From NCBI GenBank assembly GCA_016795565.1, contig JAEUGW010000019.1:22138-86137 (forward strand): a DNA stretch of 64,000 nt, in the 5' to 3' direction. Numbering within the stretch: position 1 is the first letter of the stretch; each line of letters starts with the position of its first letter. Positions 16,991-26,117 of this stretch are shown here, one piece after another. Source of the stretch: Opitutaceae bacterium. Its GTDB lineage: Bacteria > Verrucomicrobiota > Verrucomicrobiia > Opitutales > Opitutaceae. The notes beneath the pieces are model-generated. The model was not told where the DNA came from. It made no database searches and was given only the letters and a program-made list of their open reading frames with translations. The position numbers were made by a program, and so were the translations under genes.

Positions 16991-18508
16991 ATGCCAACCC
17001 TGACTCCACTCCTGCTTCGCCGGTCCGTCTGGGCCGTTGCCTGCGCCTGCCTGCTCCTGACCGCTTCCTCCCTGCGGGCGGCCAAAATCACGCTGGAAAC
17101 CCGAACCGTGACGCTGCCGGACGGTTCGTCGGCCGAGTATGAGCTCGGCACTCTGCACGTGCCCGAGAATCGCGGCGATCCTGCGAGCCGCACCATCAAG
17201 GTGGGTTTCGCGCGCTTCAAGGCGATCGCGCCCACCGGCGCGCCGCCGACCTTCCACCTGCCCGGCGGCCCCGGCGGGTCCTACGTCAAGAGCCTGAACC
17301 TGACCAAGGCCGATCCGGCGGCGCGCAAGCTCAACGAGCGCCAAGCGGCCGACCTGAAGCTTTACCGGCAGATCGGAGATGTGGTCTACGTGGACCAACG
17401 CGGCTGCAGCGACCTAGGGGACAACCTAGCTTACGCCTACGATATTCCCGCCAAGTCCCTGGACCAGCCTGGCCGCATGGCGCGCGAGACGGCGGAGTAT
17501 GTCGTCGCCGCCAAGGCGGCGGTGGCGGACCACCAGAAGAAGGGCATCGATCTCCGCGGCTACACCGTGCTCGAGTGCGCGGCCGATGTGAACGATGTGC
17601 GCCGCGAACTGGGCTATGAGCGTATCACGCTCATCGGACAGAGCTTCGGGTCCCAGTGGAGTTTCGCGATCATGCGCCTGCACCCGGCGATCGTGGCCCG
17701 CGCGGTGCTTTCCGGGGTCGAACCCATCGATTGCGGCTACGACATGCCCTCCCACATCTACGCCTCGATGCGCCGGCAGTGGCAGGCGGTCGAGCGCGAG
17801 GCCGCGTTCAAGCCCTACCTTCCGGCCGGGGGCATCGCGGGCGCGGTGAGCGAGATCGTCCGCCGGCTGGAGCGGGGGCCGTTCGAGGTCAAGACGACGG
17901 ACAAATCCGGCAAGGCCGTTACAATCACCCTCGGTCGCGACGACTGGCAGCCGGGCAACCCCGCTGCGATCTTGGCGGTATATCACGGTCACTACGACGC
18001 GTGGGCCAAGAGCGTCGTCGCGAAGCGGCAGGCGCGCAAGGGGAGGATCGATCCGCTAATCGGGTTGCTGATCGACACCAGCTTGGCGGTCACGCCGGAG
18101 CGCCGCAACCTGCTGCGCACCGATCCGGCCATCGCCGTGCTCGGCGAATGGAATTTCGACGACTACATGGCGACCGAGGATATCTGGCCCTCGGCGGATG
18201 TCGGCGACGCCTTCCGCAACGAGGTGCTGAACAGGACGCCGGTGCTCTTTGTGCAGGGCGACTGGGATACCTCCACCCCGATGGAGAACCTGCTGCATGT
18301 GCAGCCCTACTTCGTCAACAGCCGCACGATCTTGGTGCACCAGGGTTCCCACGGCGCCTATGCCGCCGTGCGCGCGCAACTGCCGGAAGCCACGGCCGCC
18401 ATCATGGACTTCGTCCGTAACGGCGCCACCGAGAACCTGCCGTCGTTGGTGACCGTGACCGCGCCGAAGTTCGCTGCTCCCGATTTCCCGGTGCCGGCCA
18501 AGCTCTGA
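16991..18508 (+). CDS. Exported alpha/beta hydrolase, S33 peptidase-like
   Basis: A 505-residue serine hydrolase with a signal peptide (SVWAVACACLLLTASSLRA) from the start at 16991, four bases after the previous gene. The alpha/beta-hydrolase fold shows an oxyanion region FHLPGGPGGSYVKS, DQRGCSDLG, the nucleophile elbow GQSFGSQWS (Ser), Asp in FVQGDWDTSTPMENL and the catalytic His in HQGSHGAYAA. This matches prolyl or tripeptidyl aminopeptidases of family S33, which trim peptides from the N-terminus. Location is periplasmic or lipid-free secreted. Within the operon it would begin degradation of an imported peptide before transport through the POT carrier encoded downstream. Substrate preference is unknown. 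Confidence 0.83.
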   Translation: MPTLTPLLLRRSVWAVACACLLLTASSLRAAKITLETRTVTLPDGSSAEYELGTLHVPENRGDPASRTIKVGFARFKAIAPTGAPPTFHLPGGPGGSYVKSLNLTKADPAARKLNERQAADLKLYRQIGDVVYVDQRGCSDLGDNLAYAYDIPAKSLDQPGRMARETAEYVVAAKAAVADHQKKGIDLRGYTVLECAADVNDVRRELGYERITLIGQSFGSQWSFAIMRLHPAIVARAVLSGVEPIDCGYDMPSHIYASMRRQWQAVEREAAFKPYLPAGGIAGAVSEIVRRLERGPFEVKTTDKSGKAVTITLGRDDWQPGNPAAILAVYHGHYDAWAKSVVAKRQARKGRIDPLIGLLIDTSLAVTPERRNLLRTDPAIAVLGEWNFDDYMATEDIWPSADVGDAFRNEVLNRTPVLFVQGDWDTSTPMENLLHVQPYFVNSRTILVHQGSHGAYAAVRAQLPEATAAIMDFVRNGATENLPSLVTVTAPKFAAPDFPVPAKL

Positions 18509-18524
18509 ACCCGAATCTCCGCGT

Positions 18525-20261
18525 ATGCACCACAGGCTCCCTCTCTCCGCGCTGCTTGTCGTCGCCTCCGGCCTGATCTCCGGCGCCAACCCGGCGGCGA
18601 ATCGGACCTTCGACGTGTTGATCCGGGGCGGAACGGTCATTGACGGCACCGGCGCGCCGGGTTTCGTGGCCGACGTGGGCCTGATTGGCGACACCATCGC
18701 GGCCATCGGCCGCCTGGACGGCGCGTCGGCCCCCGTGGTGGTCGCGGCAGAAGGGCGGATTGTGACGCCAGGCTTCATCGACCTGCACACCCATCTGGAA
18801 CAAGGGGACGGGCTGGCTTCATCCGACGTGCGGCGCCGCGCTGCGCAGAACTACATCACACAGGGCGTGACCACGGCCTTCGTCAACCAAGACGGGCGGC
18901 AGCCGGCATCGCTAACGGACCAGCGCAAGAAGTTCGAGCGCCTCGGGATCGGAGTGAACGTCGCGCTCGCCAACGGGCATGACACCCTTCGCCGCCAGGT
19001 GATGGGCAAGGATCTCCAGCGCCCGGCTACGGCTGCCGAACTCGACCGGATGCGGGAGCTACTGCGCCGCAGCTTGGCAGATGAGGGCTCGTTTGGCCTT
19101 TCGCTCGGGCTAGAGTATTTCAGCGGCCGGCATGCCGACACGACCGAGTTGATCGCGCTGGCGACGGAGCTGCCGGCCTACAATGGCGTGTATATCTCCC
19201 ACCTGCGCAGCCAGGGTTCCGCACCGATGTGGTATAAGCCCAGTGTGGATGGCGCCGCGCCGCCTCCGACCCTCGAGCAGGCGCTCGATGAAATCATCCA
19301 GGTGGCGGAGGGAACAGGTTGCAGCGCGGTGGCCACCCATATCAAAGGCTGGGGGCCCGGTTATCGGGGCCAAGCCGCCCGCACAGTGGCCACCATCAAT
19401 GCGGCGCGGGCGCGCGGGTTGCGTCTGTATGCCGATGTCTATCCTTACGACAGCGCGGGTAGCGACGGTGATTTTGTGGCGCTGCCCCCGTGGGCGATTG
19501 GTTCCGGCCGGCCTGAGGGCGCGACCAGCGGGCCGCGCGACTACCGGCCCGGGTTGCGCCGGATCCTGGCGGCAGGCGATCAGGCTGAGGCCCTGCGCCG
19601 CGACGTGGAGCATCAGGTTGCGCTCAAGGGCGGGGCCGAGAACATCCACGTGCTCGACTATCCCAACCCGGCTTGGGTCGGACGGACGCTCGCCGACCTT
19701 ATGCAGACCGAGCGGCTCGGGTTGACGGACCTCGCGGTGCGGCTCCAAATCGAGGGCGACCCGGCGAAGGCCGGCGGCGCCAAGCTCCGCGCCGTCAGCA
19801 TGGAGCAGCGCGATGTGGACCTGTTCGTGACCCAGCCCTGGACCGCCGGCTCCACCGACGGCTGGATCGTGTTGCCCGAGGAGGCCGTCGGACCGAAAAA
19901 ATACATCGGCACCAACCGCCGCTGCTTCGGGAGCTTCCCGTGGCGGCTGATCAATTACACCCGCGACCGGCGACTGGAGAGCATTGAGGAGTCCGTCCGC
20001 AAATGCACGGGCCTGCCGGCGGAGATTCTCAACCTGCGCGACCGCGGACGGCTGGCCCCCGGCTGCAAGGCGGACATCGCCGTCATCGACCTGGCCCGCC
20101 TCCAGGATCACACCACGCTGCTGGAGCCGAACGAATACGCCACGGGCGTCGAGCAGGTGTTTGTGAACGGCGTGGCCGTCATCCGGAACGCCGAGCGCAC
20201 GCTCGCCCTGCCCGGACGCGTGCTCGTCCCGGCCGGCGCGAAACTGGGCGGCGGATCATGA
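18525..20261 (+). CDS. Exported D-aminoacylase-like amidohydrolase
   Basis: A 578-residue metal-dependent amidohydrolase of the N-acyl-D-amino-acid deacylase group. The signal peptide is MHHRLPLSALLVVASGLISG. Then come the small beta domain (FDVLIRGGTVIDGTGAPG), the metal motif TPGFIDLHTHLEQGDG, GLSLGLEYFSGRHADTTEL, YISHLRSQG, a His in ATHIKGWGPGY, DVYPYDSAG and a STDGW block holding the catalytic Asp. The Cys that serves as a zinc ligand in classical D-aminoacylase is not visible: the matching loop reads VTTAFVNQDGRQ. The C-terminal strand LAPGCKADIAVIDLAR closes the fold. It would release D-amino acids or acyl groups from N-acylated peptides in the periplasm. It sits between two peptidase genes. 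Confidence 0.82.
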   Translation: MHHRLPLSALLVVASGLISGANPAANRTFDVLIRGGTVIDGTGAPGFVADVGLIGDTIAAIGRLDGASAPVVVAAEGRIVTPGFIDLHTHLEQGDGLASSDVRRRAAQNYITQGVTTAFVNQDGRQPASLTDQRKKFERLGIGVNVALANGHDTLRRQVMGKDLQRPATAAELDRMRELLRRSLADEGSFGLSLGLEYFSGRHADTTELIALATELPAYNGVYISHLRSQGSAPMWYKPSVDGAAPPPTLEQALDEIIQVAEGTGCSAVATHIKGWGPGYRGQAARTVATINAARARGLRLYADVYPYDSAGSDGDFVALPPWAIGSGRPEGATSGPRDYRPGLRRILAAGDQAEALRRDVEHQVALKGGAENIHVLDYPNPAWVGRTLADLMQTERLGLTDLAVRLQIEGDPAKAGGAKLRAVSMEQRDVDLFVTQPWTAGSTDGWIVLPEEAVGPKKYIGTNRRCFGSFPWRLINYTRDRRLESIEESVRKCTGLPAEILNLRDRGRLAPGCKADIAVIDLARLQDHTTLLEPNEYATGVEQVFVNGVAVIRNAERTLALPGRVLVPAGAKLGGGS

Positions 20262-20303
20262 GGATGCGGCCCCGCGATTTTTCCCTAAACAATCCCAACC
20301 AAC

Positions 20304-22322
20304 ATGAAAACCATCGCCATACTTCTTGCCCTCGGCCTGGCGGGCCCGCTCCCTTCCTCCGCCCAGGCCGCGGAGGTGACCCCCGAACTGATCGCCGATC
20401 TGACCATGGTGGAGGAGGTGCGCCTGTCGGCCGACGGGAAGTGGGTGTCGTATATCGTCGGCGTCGAGTCGGGCGGGGAGGGAGGCAGGGCGAAAGAGCT
20501 GTGGATGGCCAGCGTGGACGGGGCGCCGGTGCAGCGGCGATTGTTGCCGAACCGGAGCCGGGTGTTGGTCGCCCGCTGGTCCCCCGATGGCCGCCTCGCA
20601 GTCATCGCCCAAAGCGAGGACACGCCCCGCCGCCGGCAATTGCTGCTGCTGGAACCGGGCACGGGCGTCATGCATGTGCTCGCCGACCGCTTCGATGGTG
20701 ACTCGGTGGAATGGTCGCCGGACGGTCGGCAACTCGGGTTTGTCCGGTCGGAAAGCGCCGTGCCGGCGCGCAAGCGGCCCGCCGGCGAGCCCCAGGTGCT
20801 GGGTGCGGCCCGCGAAGGCGGCGGCAGCGTCAGCCGTTTTCACACCCTCGACGTCGCGACGGGTGTGACCCAGGCGCGCACTCCCTTGACGCACAGCGTG
20901 GGTGATTATGCTTGGTCGCCGCGGGGAGACGGGATCGTGGCGGTGGCGAGGCCGACCGGAGCATCGTCCCGACCGGTCGTCACGATTCTTCCCTTCGCGT
21001 CCGGCGCCGCGCCGCGCGCGCTGTGGCCGGTGGAGGACCAGACCATCGGCCTCGCGTGGTCGCCGGACGGGAAGACCGTCGCCTGGTGCGGACGCGAGTT
21101 CACGCCAGGCAGCGGGCAGTTGGTGCTGATGAATGCCGAGGGTGAGCCGCGACCCCGCACCGTGCAGGCGGATTTCCCGGGCAGCCTGCACCACATTCTT
21201 TTCCGGGCGGACGGACGCCTGGCCTTTGGCGCGCAGGAAAACCTGCGGGTGGGGATCTACTCGGTGGCGGCCGACGGCTCCGACCTGCGGGCAGATCATC
21301 CGGCGGCGTCCTTTGCGCCGGGTTCGCTCGGGGTGGGATCGTTCACGAAATTCACGATCTCCTTCAGCGCCGACGGTTCCCGGGTCGCGAGCATGGTGTC
21401 CGGCCCGCGCGAACCGGCCAATGTGATTGCGGGCCCGTGGCGCGGCCAGCTCACACGCCGGACGGATCTCAATCCCGCCGTGGCCGGGCTGGCGCTGGGA
21501 GCGGTGGAGGACATTTCCTGGCGTTCTTTTGACGGGCTCCAGATCCATGGATTTTTGGTGAAGCCACCGGGCTTCGATCCGGCGAAAAAGTATCCGCTGG
21601 TCGTCGAGGTGCATGGCGGGCCGCGCCGGTCATGGTGGGCGACCTGCTTTCTCAACAGCTCGCACTGGGCCCAGTGGCTCGCCAGTCAGGGCTACGTCGT
21701 CCTCATGCCGAATCCGCGCGGCAGCGAAGGCCGCGGGGCGGAATTCGTGCGCGCCAACCGCATGGACCTCGGTGGCGGCGACTGGCGTGATGTGGTGGGG
21801 GGACTGGACCATGTCCTCACCCTTGGCTACATCGACCCCGAGCGCCTCGCCTTGGCGGGTTGGAGCTACGGCGGCTACCTGACCGCTTGGGGGATAGGCC
21901 AGCCGGAAGGCCAGAGGTTCAAGGCGGCGATCGTAGGCGCGGGCATCATCAATCTGTTCACCCGCGGCGGAGCGGCGGGCGGTTGGTCGGACAACCATTG
22001 GGGCGATCCGCAGGCGATCTGGCGCCATGCTCAGGAATTCTTCAGCCGTTCGCCGATCGCGCATGTGAGCCGGGTCACGGCCGCGGCGCTGATCCTGCAC
22101 GGGGACAACGACTCGAAGGTGCCGCACAGCCAGGCGCTGGAGTTTTTCAACGGTCTGCGTGCGATGGGCGTCCCAACGGAAGCCCGCATCTATCCCGGCG
22201 AAGGGCACAGCATCGGGCGGCGAGACCACCAGATCGATCTGCTCAACAGCATCGCACGTTGGCTGCGCACCTACGTCCCGGTCGATGGGGCGGCAAAATT
22301 CTCTGGCATCCCGGGTCGATGA
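20304..22322 (+). CDS. Exported S9 family peptidase (prolyl oligopeptidase-like), copy 1
   Basis: A 672-residue serine peptidase. The signal peptide ends near PSSAQA. A WD40-like beta-propeller spans about residues 30-400, with repeats such as VARWSPDGRLAVIAQ and VEWSPDGRQLGFV. The C-terminal alpha/beta-hydrolase domain has VEVHGGPRRSWWAT, the nucleophile elbow LAGWSYGGYLTAWG (Ser), Asp in HGDNDSKVPHSQAL and His in PGEGHSIGRRDHQ. Such enzymes cleave short peptides, often releasing dipeptides or acyl-amino acids. It overlaps the POT transporter start (ATGA at 22319), which couples the two. The gene at 23728 is a close paralogue. It belongs to the GntR-linked operon. Confidence 0.92.
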   Translation: MKTIAILLALGLAGPLPSSAQAAEVTPELIADLTMVEEVRLSADGKWVSYIVGVESGGEGGRAKELWMASVDGAPVQRRLLPNRSRVLVARWSPDGRLAVIAQSEDTPRRRQLLLLEPGTGVMHVLADRFDGDSVEWSPDGRQLGFVRSESAVPARKRPAGEPQVLGAAREGGGSVSRFHTLDVATGVTQARTPLTHSVGDYAWSPRGDGIVAVARPTGASSRPVVTILPFASGAAPRALWPVEDQTIGLAWSPDGKTVAWCGREFTPGSGQLVLMNAEGEPRPRTVQADFPGSLHHILFRADGRLAFGAQENLRVGIYSVAADGSDLRADHPAASFAPGSLGVGSFTKFTISFSADGSRVASMVSGPREPANVIAGPWRGQLTRRTDLNPAVAGLALGAVEDISWRSFDGLQIHGFLVKPPGFDPAKKYPLVVEVHGGPRRSWWATCFLNSSHWAQWLASQGYVVLMPNPRGSEGRGAEFVRANRMDLGGGDWRDVVGGLDHVLTLGYIDPERLALAGWSYGGYLTAWGIGQPEGQRFKAAIVGAGIINLFTRGGAAGGWSDNHWGDPQAIWRHAQEFFSRSPIAHVSRVTAAALILHGDNDSKVPHSQALEFFNGLRAMGVPTEARIYPGEGHSIGRRDHQIDLLNSIARWLRTYVPVDGAAKFSGIPGR

Positions 22323-23662
22323 TTGGTTTTTCCGCCCATCCCCGCTGCCTGCCGGTGATGTTTTTCACAGAGATGTGGGAGCGCTTCAGCTTCTACGGGA
22401 TGAACGCGCTCCTGGTGCTGTATCTGGTGCTGCCGGCGGCGGACGGCGGGCTGGGCTACACGGCGGAGCGCGCGGCCATCCTCTACGGGAACTACACCCT
22501 GCTGCTCTATCTGCTGGCCATCGTGGGCGGCTGGGTGGCCGACCGCTGGATCGGCCAGAAGATGGCTGTGTTGGCCGGCGGGATGGTGATCGCCGCCGGG
22601 CACTTCGTGATCGCGCTCGGTTCGGTCGCCAACCTCTACATCGGGCTGGGTTGCGTGGCCATCGGGACCGGTTTCCTCAAGCCGAACATTAGCTCGCTCG
22701 TCGGCCGCCTGTATGCGGCGGATGATCCGCGCCGCGACGCCGGCTTCTCGCTCTACTACATGGGCATCAATCTGGGTGCATTCCTGGCGCCGCTCGCCTG
22801 CGGCTACCTGGCGCAGAGCGAGGGTTTCCGAAACTGGCTCGGGCAGGCCGGGTTCGACCCGCGCGGTAGCTGGCACTGGGGGTTTGGCGCCGCCGGTGTC
22901 GGCATGCTCGCGGGCCTGGTGACCTTTCTCCGCTCCTGGCGGGAAATTCCGGCCGACGCGACGCCGCGTCGGGTCGCGCGGGACGATGCCGCCGCCGCGC
23001 CCCCGCTGCCGCGCGGTGAGCTGATGCAGCGCTTCCTCTCGATCAGTTTCTTCTGTGTCTGCGCTATTCTCTTTTTCGCGGTGCTCAAGCAGTCGGGCTC
23101 CTCGATGAATCTTTTCGCCGATCGCCTGACGCGGACTGAAATCCTCGGGTTCTCGTTTCCGTCGTCCTGGTTCCAGTCCGTCGGGCCGGCCTTCATTATC
23201 GTGCTGGCTCCGCTGTTTTCCCGGCTGTGGCTGCGGCTTGGTTCCCGGCAGCCGTCGAGTCCGGCCAAGGCCATCCTGGGCCTGTGGGGCGCGGCGACCT
23301 GCATGGGGCTGATGGCGGTCGCGGCTTGGCTGGCCGTCACGGGCCGGGTGAGTCCGTTCTGGCTAGTCGCGGCCTATGCGGCCCAGACGGTGGGGGAATT
23401 GTGTCTGAGCCCGGTGGGCCTGAGCAATGTCGCGCGGCTCTCACCGTCGGCGATCACCGGTCTGATGATGGGCGTGTGGTTCCTGGCGATCGGCCTAGGC
23501 GGAAAACTGGCGGGTTCGCTCGCGGCCGGTTTTGGCCGGAGCGAGCCCGGGGAACTGGCCGGGGTCTTTGGCCGCCAGGCGCTTTGGCTCGCCGTGTTTG
23601 CCGTCCTGCTGGCCCTGCTGGTGCCGTGGGTCCGAAGGGTCATCAACCGGGTGAATGGGTGA
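22319..23662 (+). CDS. POT family proton-dependent oligopeptide transporter
   Basis: A 447-residue inner-membrane carrier of the major facilitator superfamily. The start at 22319 overlaps the stop of the S9 peptidase gene. The POT signature EMWERFSFYGMNALLV is near residue 20 (E-x-x-ER proton-coupling motif), and the second signature is FSLYYMGINLGAFLAPL. About twelve to fourteen membrane helices can be read. Conserved QSGSSMNLFADRL and GELCLSPVGLSNVARLSP complete the family pattern. It moves di- and tripeptides into the cytoplasm with protons. Its place between two exported S9 peptidases implies that it carries their products. Cytoplasmic M20, PLP and cyclodeaminase-like enzymes upstream would then process them. 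Confidence 0.93.
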   Translation: MIGFSAHPRCLPVMFFTEMWERFSFYGMNALLVLYLVLPAADGGLGYTAERAAILYGNYTLLLYLLAIVGGWVADRWIGQKMAVLAGGMVIAAGHFVIALGSVANLYIGLGCVAIGTGFLKPNISSLVGRLYAADDPRRDAGFSLYYMGINLGAFLAPLACGYLAQSEGFRNWLGQAGFDPRGSWHWGFGAAGVGMLAGLVTFLRSWREIPADATPRRVARDDAAAAPPLPRGELMQRFLSISFFCVCAILFFAVLKQSGSSMNLFADRLTRTEILGFSFPSSWFQSVGPAFIIVLAPLFSRLWLRLGSRQPSSPAKAILGLWGAATCMGLMAVAAWLAVTGRVSPFWLVAAYAAQTVGELCLSPVGLSNVARLSPSAITGLMMGVWFLAIGLGGKLAGSLAAGFGRSEPGELAGVFGRQALWLAVFAVLLALLVPWVRRVINRVNG

Positions 23663-23727
23663 TTGATACCACGGTCTCACGCCGGCTGAACCCCAGCCCC
23701 AATGATTTTCTTCAACCCCCAACCAGG

Positions 23728-25755
23728 ATGACCATGAACCTTGCAATGGTGACAATACGACTGGCGAGGACGATCCTTGTCCTCATGGGTCCGGCCATCG
23801 CCGCCGCGACCGAGGTGACACCCGAACTGATCGTGGACCTTAAGGTGGTAGAAGAGGTGCGCCTGTCGGGTGATGGCCAATGGGTCTCGTATATTGTCAG
23901 CCCGGAATCGGCCGGCGAAAATGGCAAGGCGATGGAATTGTGGATGGTCAGCGTGGAGGGAGCGCCGGCGCCACGGCGACTGTTGCCGGACCGGAACCGG
24001 GTGTCCGTCGCCCGCTGGTCGCCCGACGGACGCCTCGCGGTCATCGCGCAAACCGAGGCCGCTCCCCGTCGCCGACAGCTCCTGTTGCTGGAGCCTGGCA
24101 CGGGTGCCGTGCGGGTGCTCGTGGACCGCTTCGAGGGCGACTCGCTGGAATGGTCGCCCGATGGCCGGCAGATTGGCTTCATCAAATCGGAGAGCACCGG
24201 GCCCGCCCGGAAACCCGCCGCCGGGGAAGCCCGGGTGCTAGGCGCGACCCGCGAGGGCGGTGGCAGTGTCAGCCGCTTCCACACGCTCGATGTCGCGACG
24301 GGCGTGTCGCAGGCGCGCACGCCCTTGACACACAGTGTGGGCAAGTATGCCTGGTCCCCTCGCGGTGACGCCATCGCCGCGGAGGCGCGGCCGGCGACTG
24401 CTCCATCTCGGCGGAAGGTGACCATCCTGCCCTTTGCGACGGGCGTCACGCCGCGCGAACTGTGGCCGGTGGAGGATCAGACCATCGGCCTCGCGTGGTC
24501 GCCGGACGGGAAGACCGTCGCCTGGTGCGGACGCGAGTTCACGCCCGGCAGCGGGCAGTTGGTGCTGATGAATGCCGAGGGTGAGCCGCGACCCCGCACC
24601 GTGCAGGCGGATTTCCCGGGCAGTCTGCATAACATTCGTTTCCGCCCGGATGGACGGCTGGCGTTCGGCGCGCTGGAGGACCTGCGGGCGGGCATCTATT
24701 CGGTGGCGGGCGACGGCTCCGACCTGCGGGCGGATCACCCTGCGGCGTCCTTCGCGCCGGGTTCGCTCGGGGTGGGCTCGTTCACGAAATTCACGATCGC
24801 ATTCAGCGCCGACGGTTCGCGGGTCGCCAGCATGGTGTCCGGCCCGCGCGAACCGGCCAACGTGATCGCGGGCCCGTGGCGCGGCCAGCTCACCCGGCGG
24901 ACGAATCTCAATCCCGTCGTCGCAGAGCTGACGCTCGGCACGGTGGAGGATATAGCATGGCGTTCGTTCGACGGACTCCAGATTCACGGTTTTTTGGTGA
25001 AGCCTCCTGGGTTCGATCCGGCCAAAAAATATCCGTTGGTGATCGAGGCGCACGGCGGACCGCGCCGGTCATGGTGGGCGACTTGTTTCCTGAACTACGC
25101 GGATTGGAGCCAGTGGATGGCGCACCAAGGTTATGTCGTCCTGATGCCGAATCCGCGCGGCAGCGAGGGCCGCGGGGCAGAGTTTGTGCGCAGCAATCGC
25201 CGGGATATCGGCGGCGGTGACTGGCGTGATGTGGTGGCCGGTCTGGACCATGTGATCTCACTCGGCTTCATTGATCCAGAGCGTCTCGCCCTGACGGGTT
25301 GGAGTTACGGGGGCTATCTGACCGCCTGGGGGATCGGCCAGCCGGAAGGCCGGCGATTCAAGGCGGCGATTGTCGGCGCGGGCATCATCAACCTGTTCAC
25401 CAGCGGAGGCGCGGCGAGCGGCTGGTCGGACAGCCATTGGGGCGATCCGCAGGCGATCTGGCGGTTTCCGCAGGAGTTCTTCAATCGCTCGCCGCTCGCC
25501 CATGTGGGCCGGGTCAGGGCCGCGACGTTGATTCTGCATGGCGACGCCGATTCGACGGTGCCCCACAGCCAGGCGCTGGAATACTACCACGGGCTGCGCA
25601 CGATGGGCGTCCAGACGGAGGCCCGTTTCTACCCCGGCGAGGGCCACGTCATCACCCGACGCGACCATCGCATAGACCTGCTCAACAGTGTCGCACGCTG
25701 GTTGCGCACATATGTTCCGCCCGGGGCGCTGGCCGATGGGGGCAAGCCGCGCTAG
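23728..25755 (+). CDS. Exported S9 family peptidase (prolyl oligopeptidase-like), copy 2
   Basis: A 675-residue paralogue of the peptidase at 20304, with the same order: signal peptide (start 23728 or the ATG at 23734), beta-propeller, and hydrolase domain with nucleophile LTGWSYGGYLTAWG, Asp in HGDADSTVPHSQAL and His in PGEGHVITRRDHR. Most of the protein differs moderately from copy 1. DNA from 24460 to 24622 differs from 21021-21183 at only two positions by eye, pointing to recent duplication or gene conversion. Copy 2 carries some divergent surface loops (for example EARPATAPSRRKV), which could change substrate choice. It closes the operon; 65 bases separate it from the POT gene. Confidence 0.92.
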   Translation: MTMNLAMVTIRLARTILVLMGPAIAAATEVTPELIVDLKVVEEVRLSGDGQWVSYIVSPESAGENGKAMELWMVSVEGAPAPRRLLPDRNRVSVARWSPDGRLAVIAQTEAAPRRRQLLLLEPGTGAVRVLVDRFEGDSLEWSPDGRQIGFIKSESTGPARKPAAGEARVLGATREGGGSVSRFHTLDVATGVSQARTPLTHSVGKYAWSPRGDAIAAEARPATAPSRRKVTILPFATGVTPRELWPVEDQTIGLAWSPDGKTVAWCGREFTPGSGQLVLMNAEGEPRPRTVQADFPGSLHNIRFRPDGRLAFGALEDLRAGIYSVAGDGSDLRADHPAASFAPGSLGVGSFTKFTIAFSADGSRVASMVSGPREPANVIAGPWRGQLTRRTNLNPVVAELTLGTVEDIAWRSFDGLQIHGFLVKPPGFDPAKKYPLVIEAHGGPRRSWWATCFLNYADWSQWMAHQGYVVLMPNPRGSEGRGAEFVRSNRRDIGGGDWRDVVAGLDHVISLGFIDPERLALTGWSYGGYLTAWGIGQPEGRRFKAAIVGAGIINLFTSGGAASGWSDSHWGDPQAIWRFPQEFFNRSPLAHVGRVRAATLILHGDADSTVPHSQALEYYHGLRTMGVQTEARFYPGEGHVITRRDHRIDLLNSVARWLRTYVPPGALADGGKPR

Positions 25756-25767
25756 ACTTTCAGGCCG

Positions 25768-26113
25768 ATGACTGTGTTTTCTCATACACCCCCGACCCGG
25801 CGGATGGATCGACTGCCCGAAGGGGCGTGCGGAGCCCCTTCCAGGAATCGCAGCTGCTCTCCATCGCCGACGGGCTGCAGTGATTTCCGCAAAGGAGCGG
25901 CCATGGGTGATCGCCGATCTCCCTACCGCCGACAGGTTGCGCCCTTCAGCGCCGGGGTGGGAACCGGTGCCCACCAATACCTACTCCGGCTACACTCAAT
26001 TTTTACCGCACTGGTGGCTGACCGCCGGCTCGACCGAAGATCTCTTGCTCGCTATTCCGCTGGAACGCACGGTGCCGTGCATTCGACGAGTCATCGACCG
26101 GACCGCTACATGA
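25768..26113 (+). other. Gene-poor stretch with possible decayed reading frames
   Basis: Between the S9 peptidase and the porin lie 362 bases without a recognisable gene. One open frame continues to a stop at 25881-25883. A second, shifted frame begins at the GTG at 25880 and runs 77 codons (including ISAKERPWVIADLPTADRL and NTYSGYTQFLPHWWLTAG) to 26113. Together they read like one protein broken by a frameshift, but I do not recognise a family. It may be a gene remnant or chance coding potential in GC-rich DNA. Confidence 0.3.
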
Positions 26114-26117
26114 ATTC

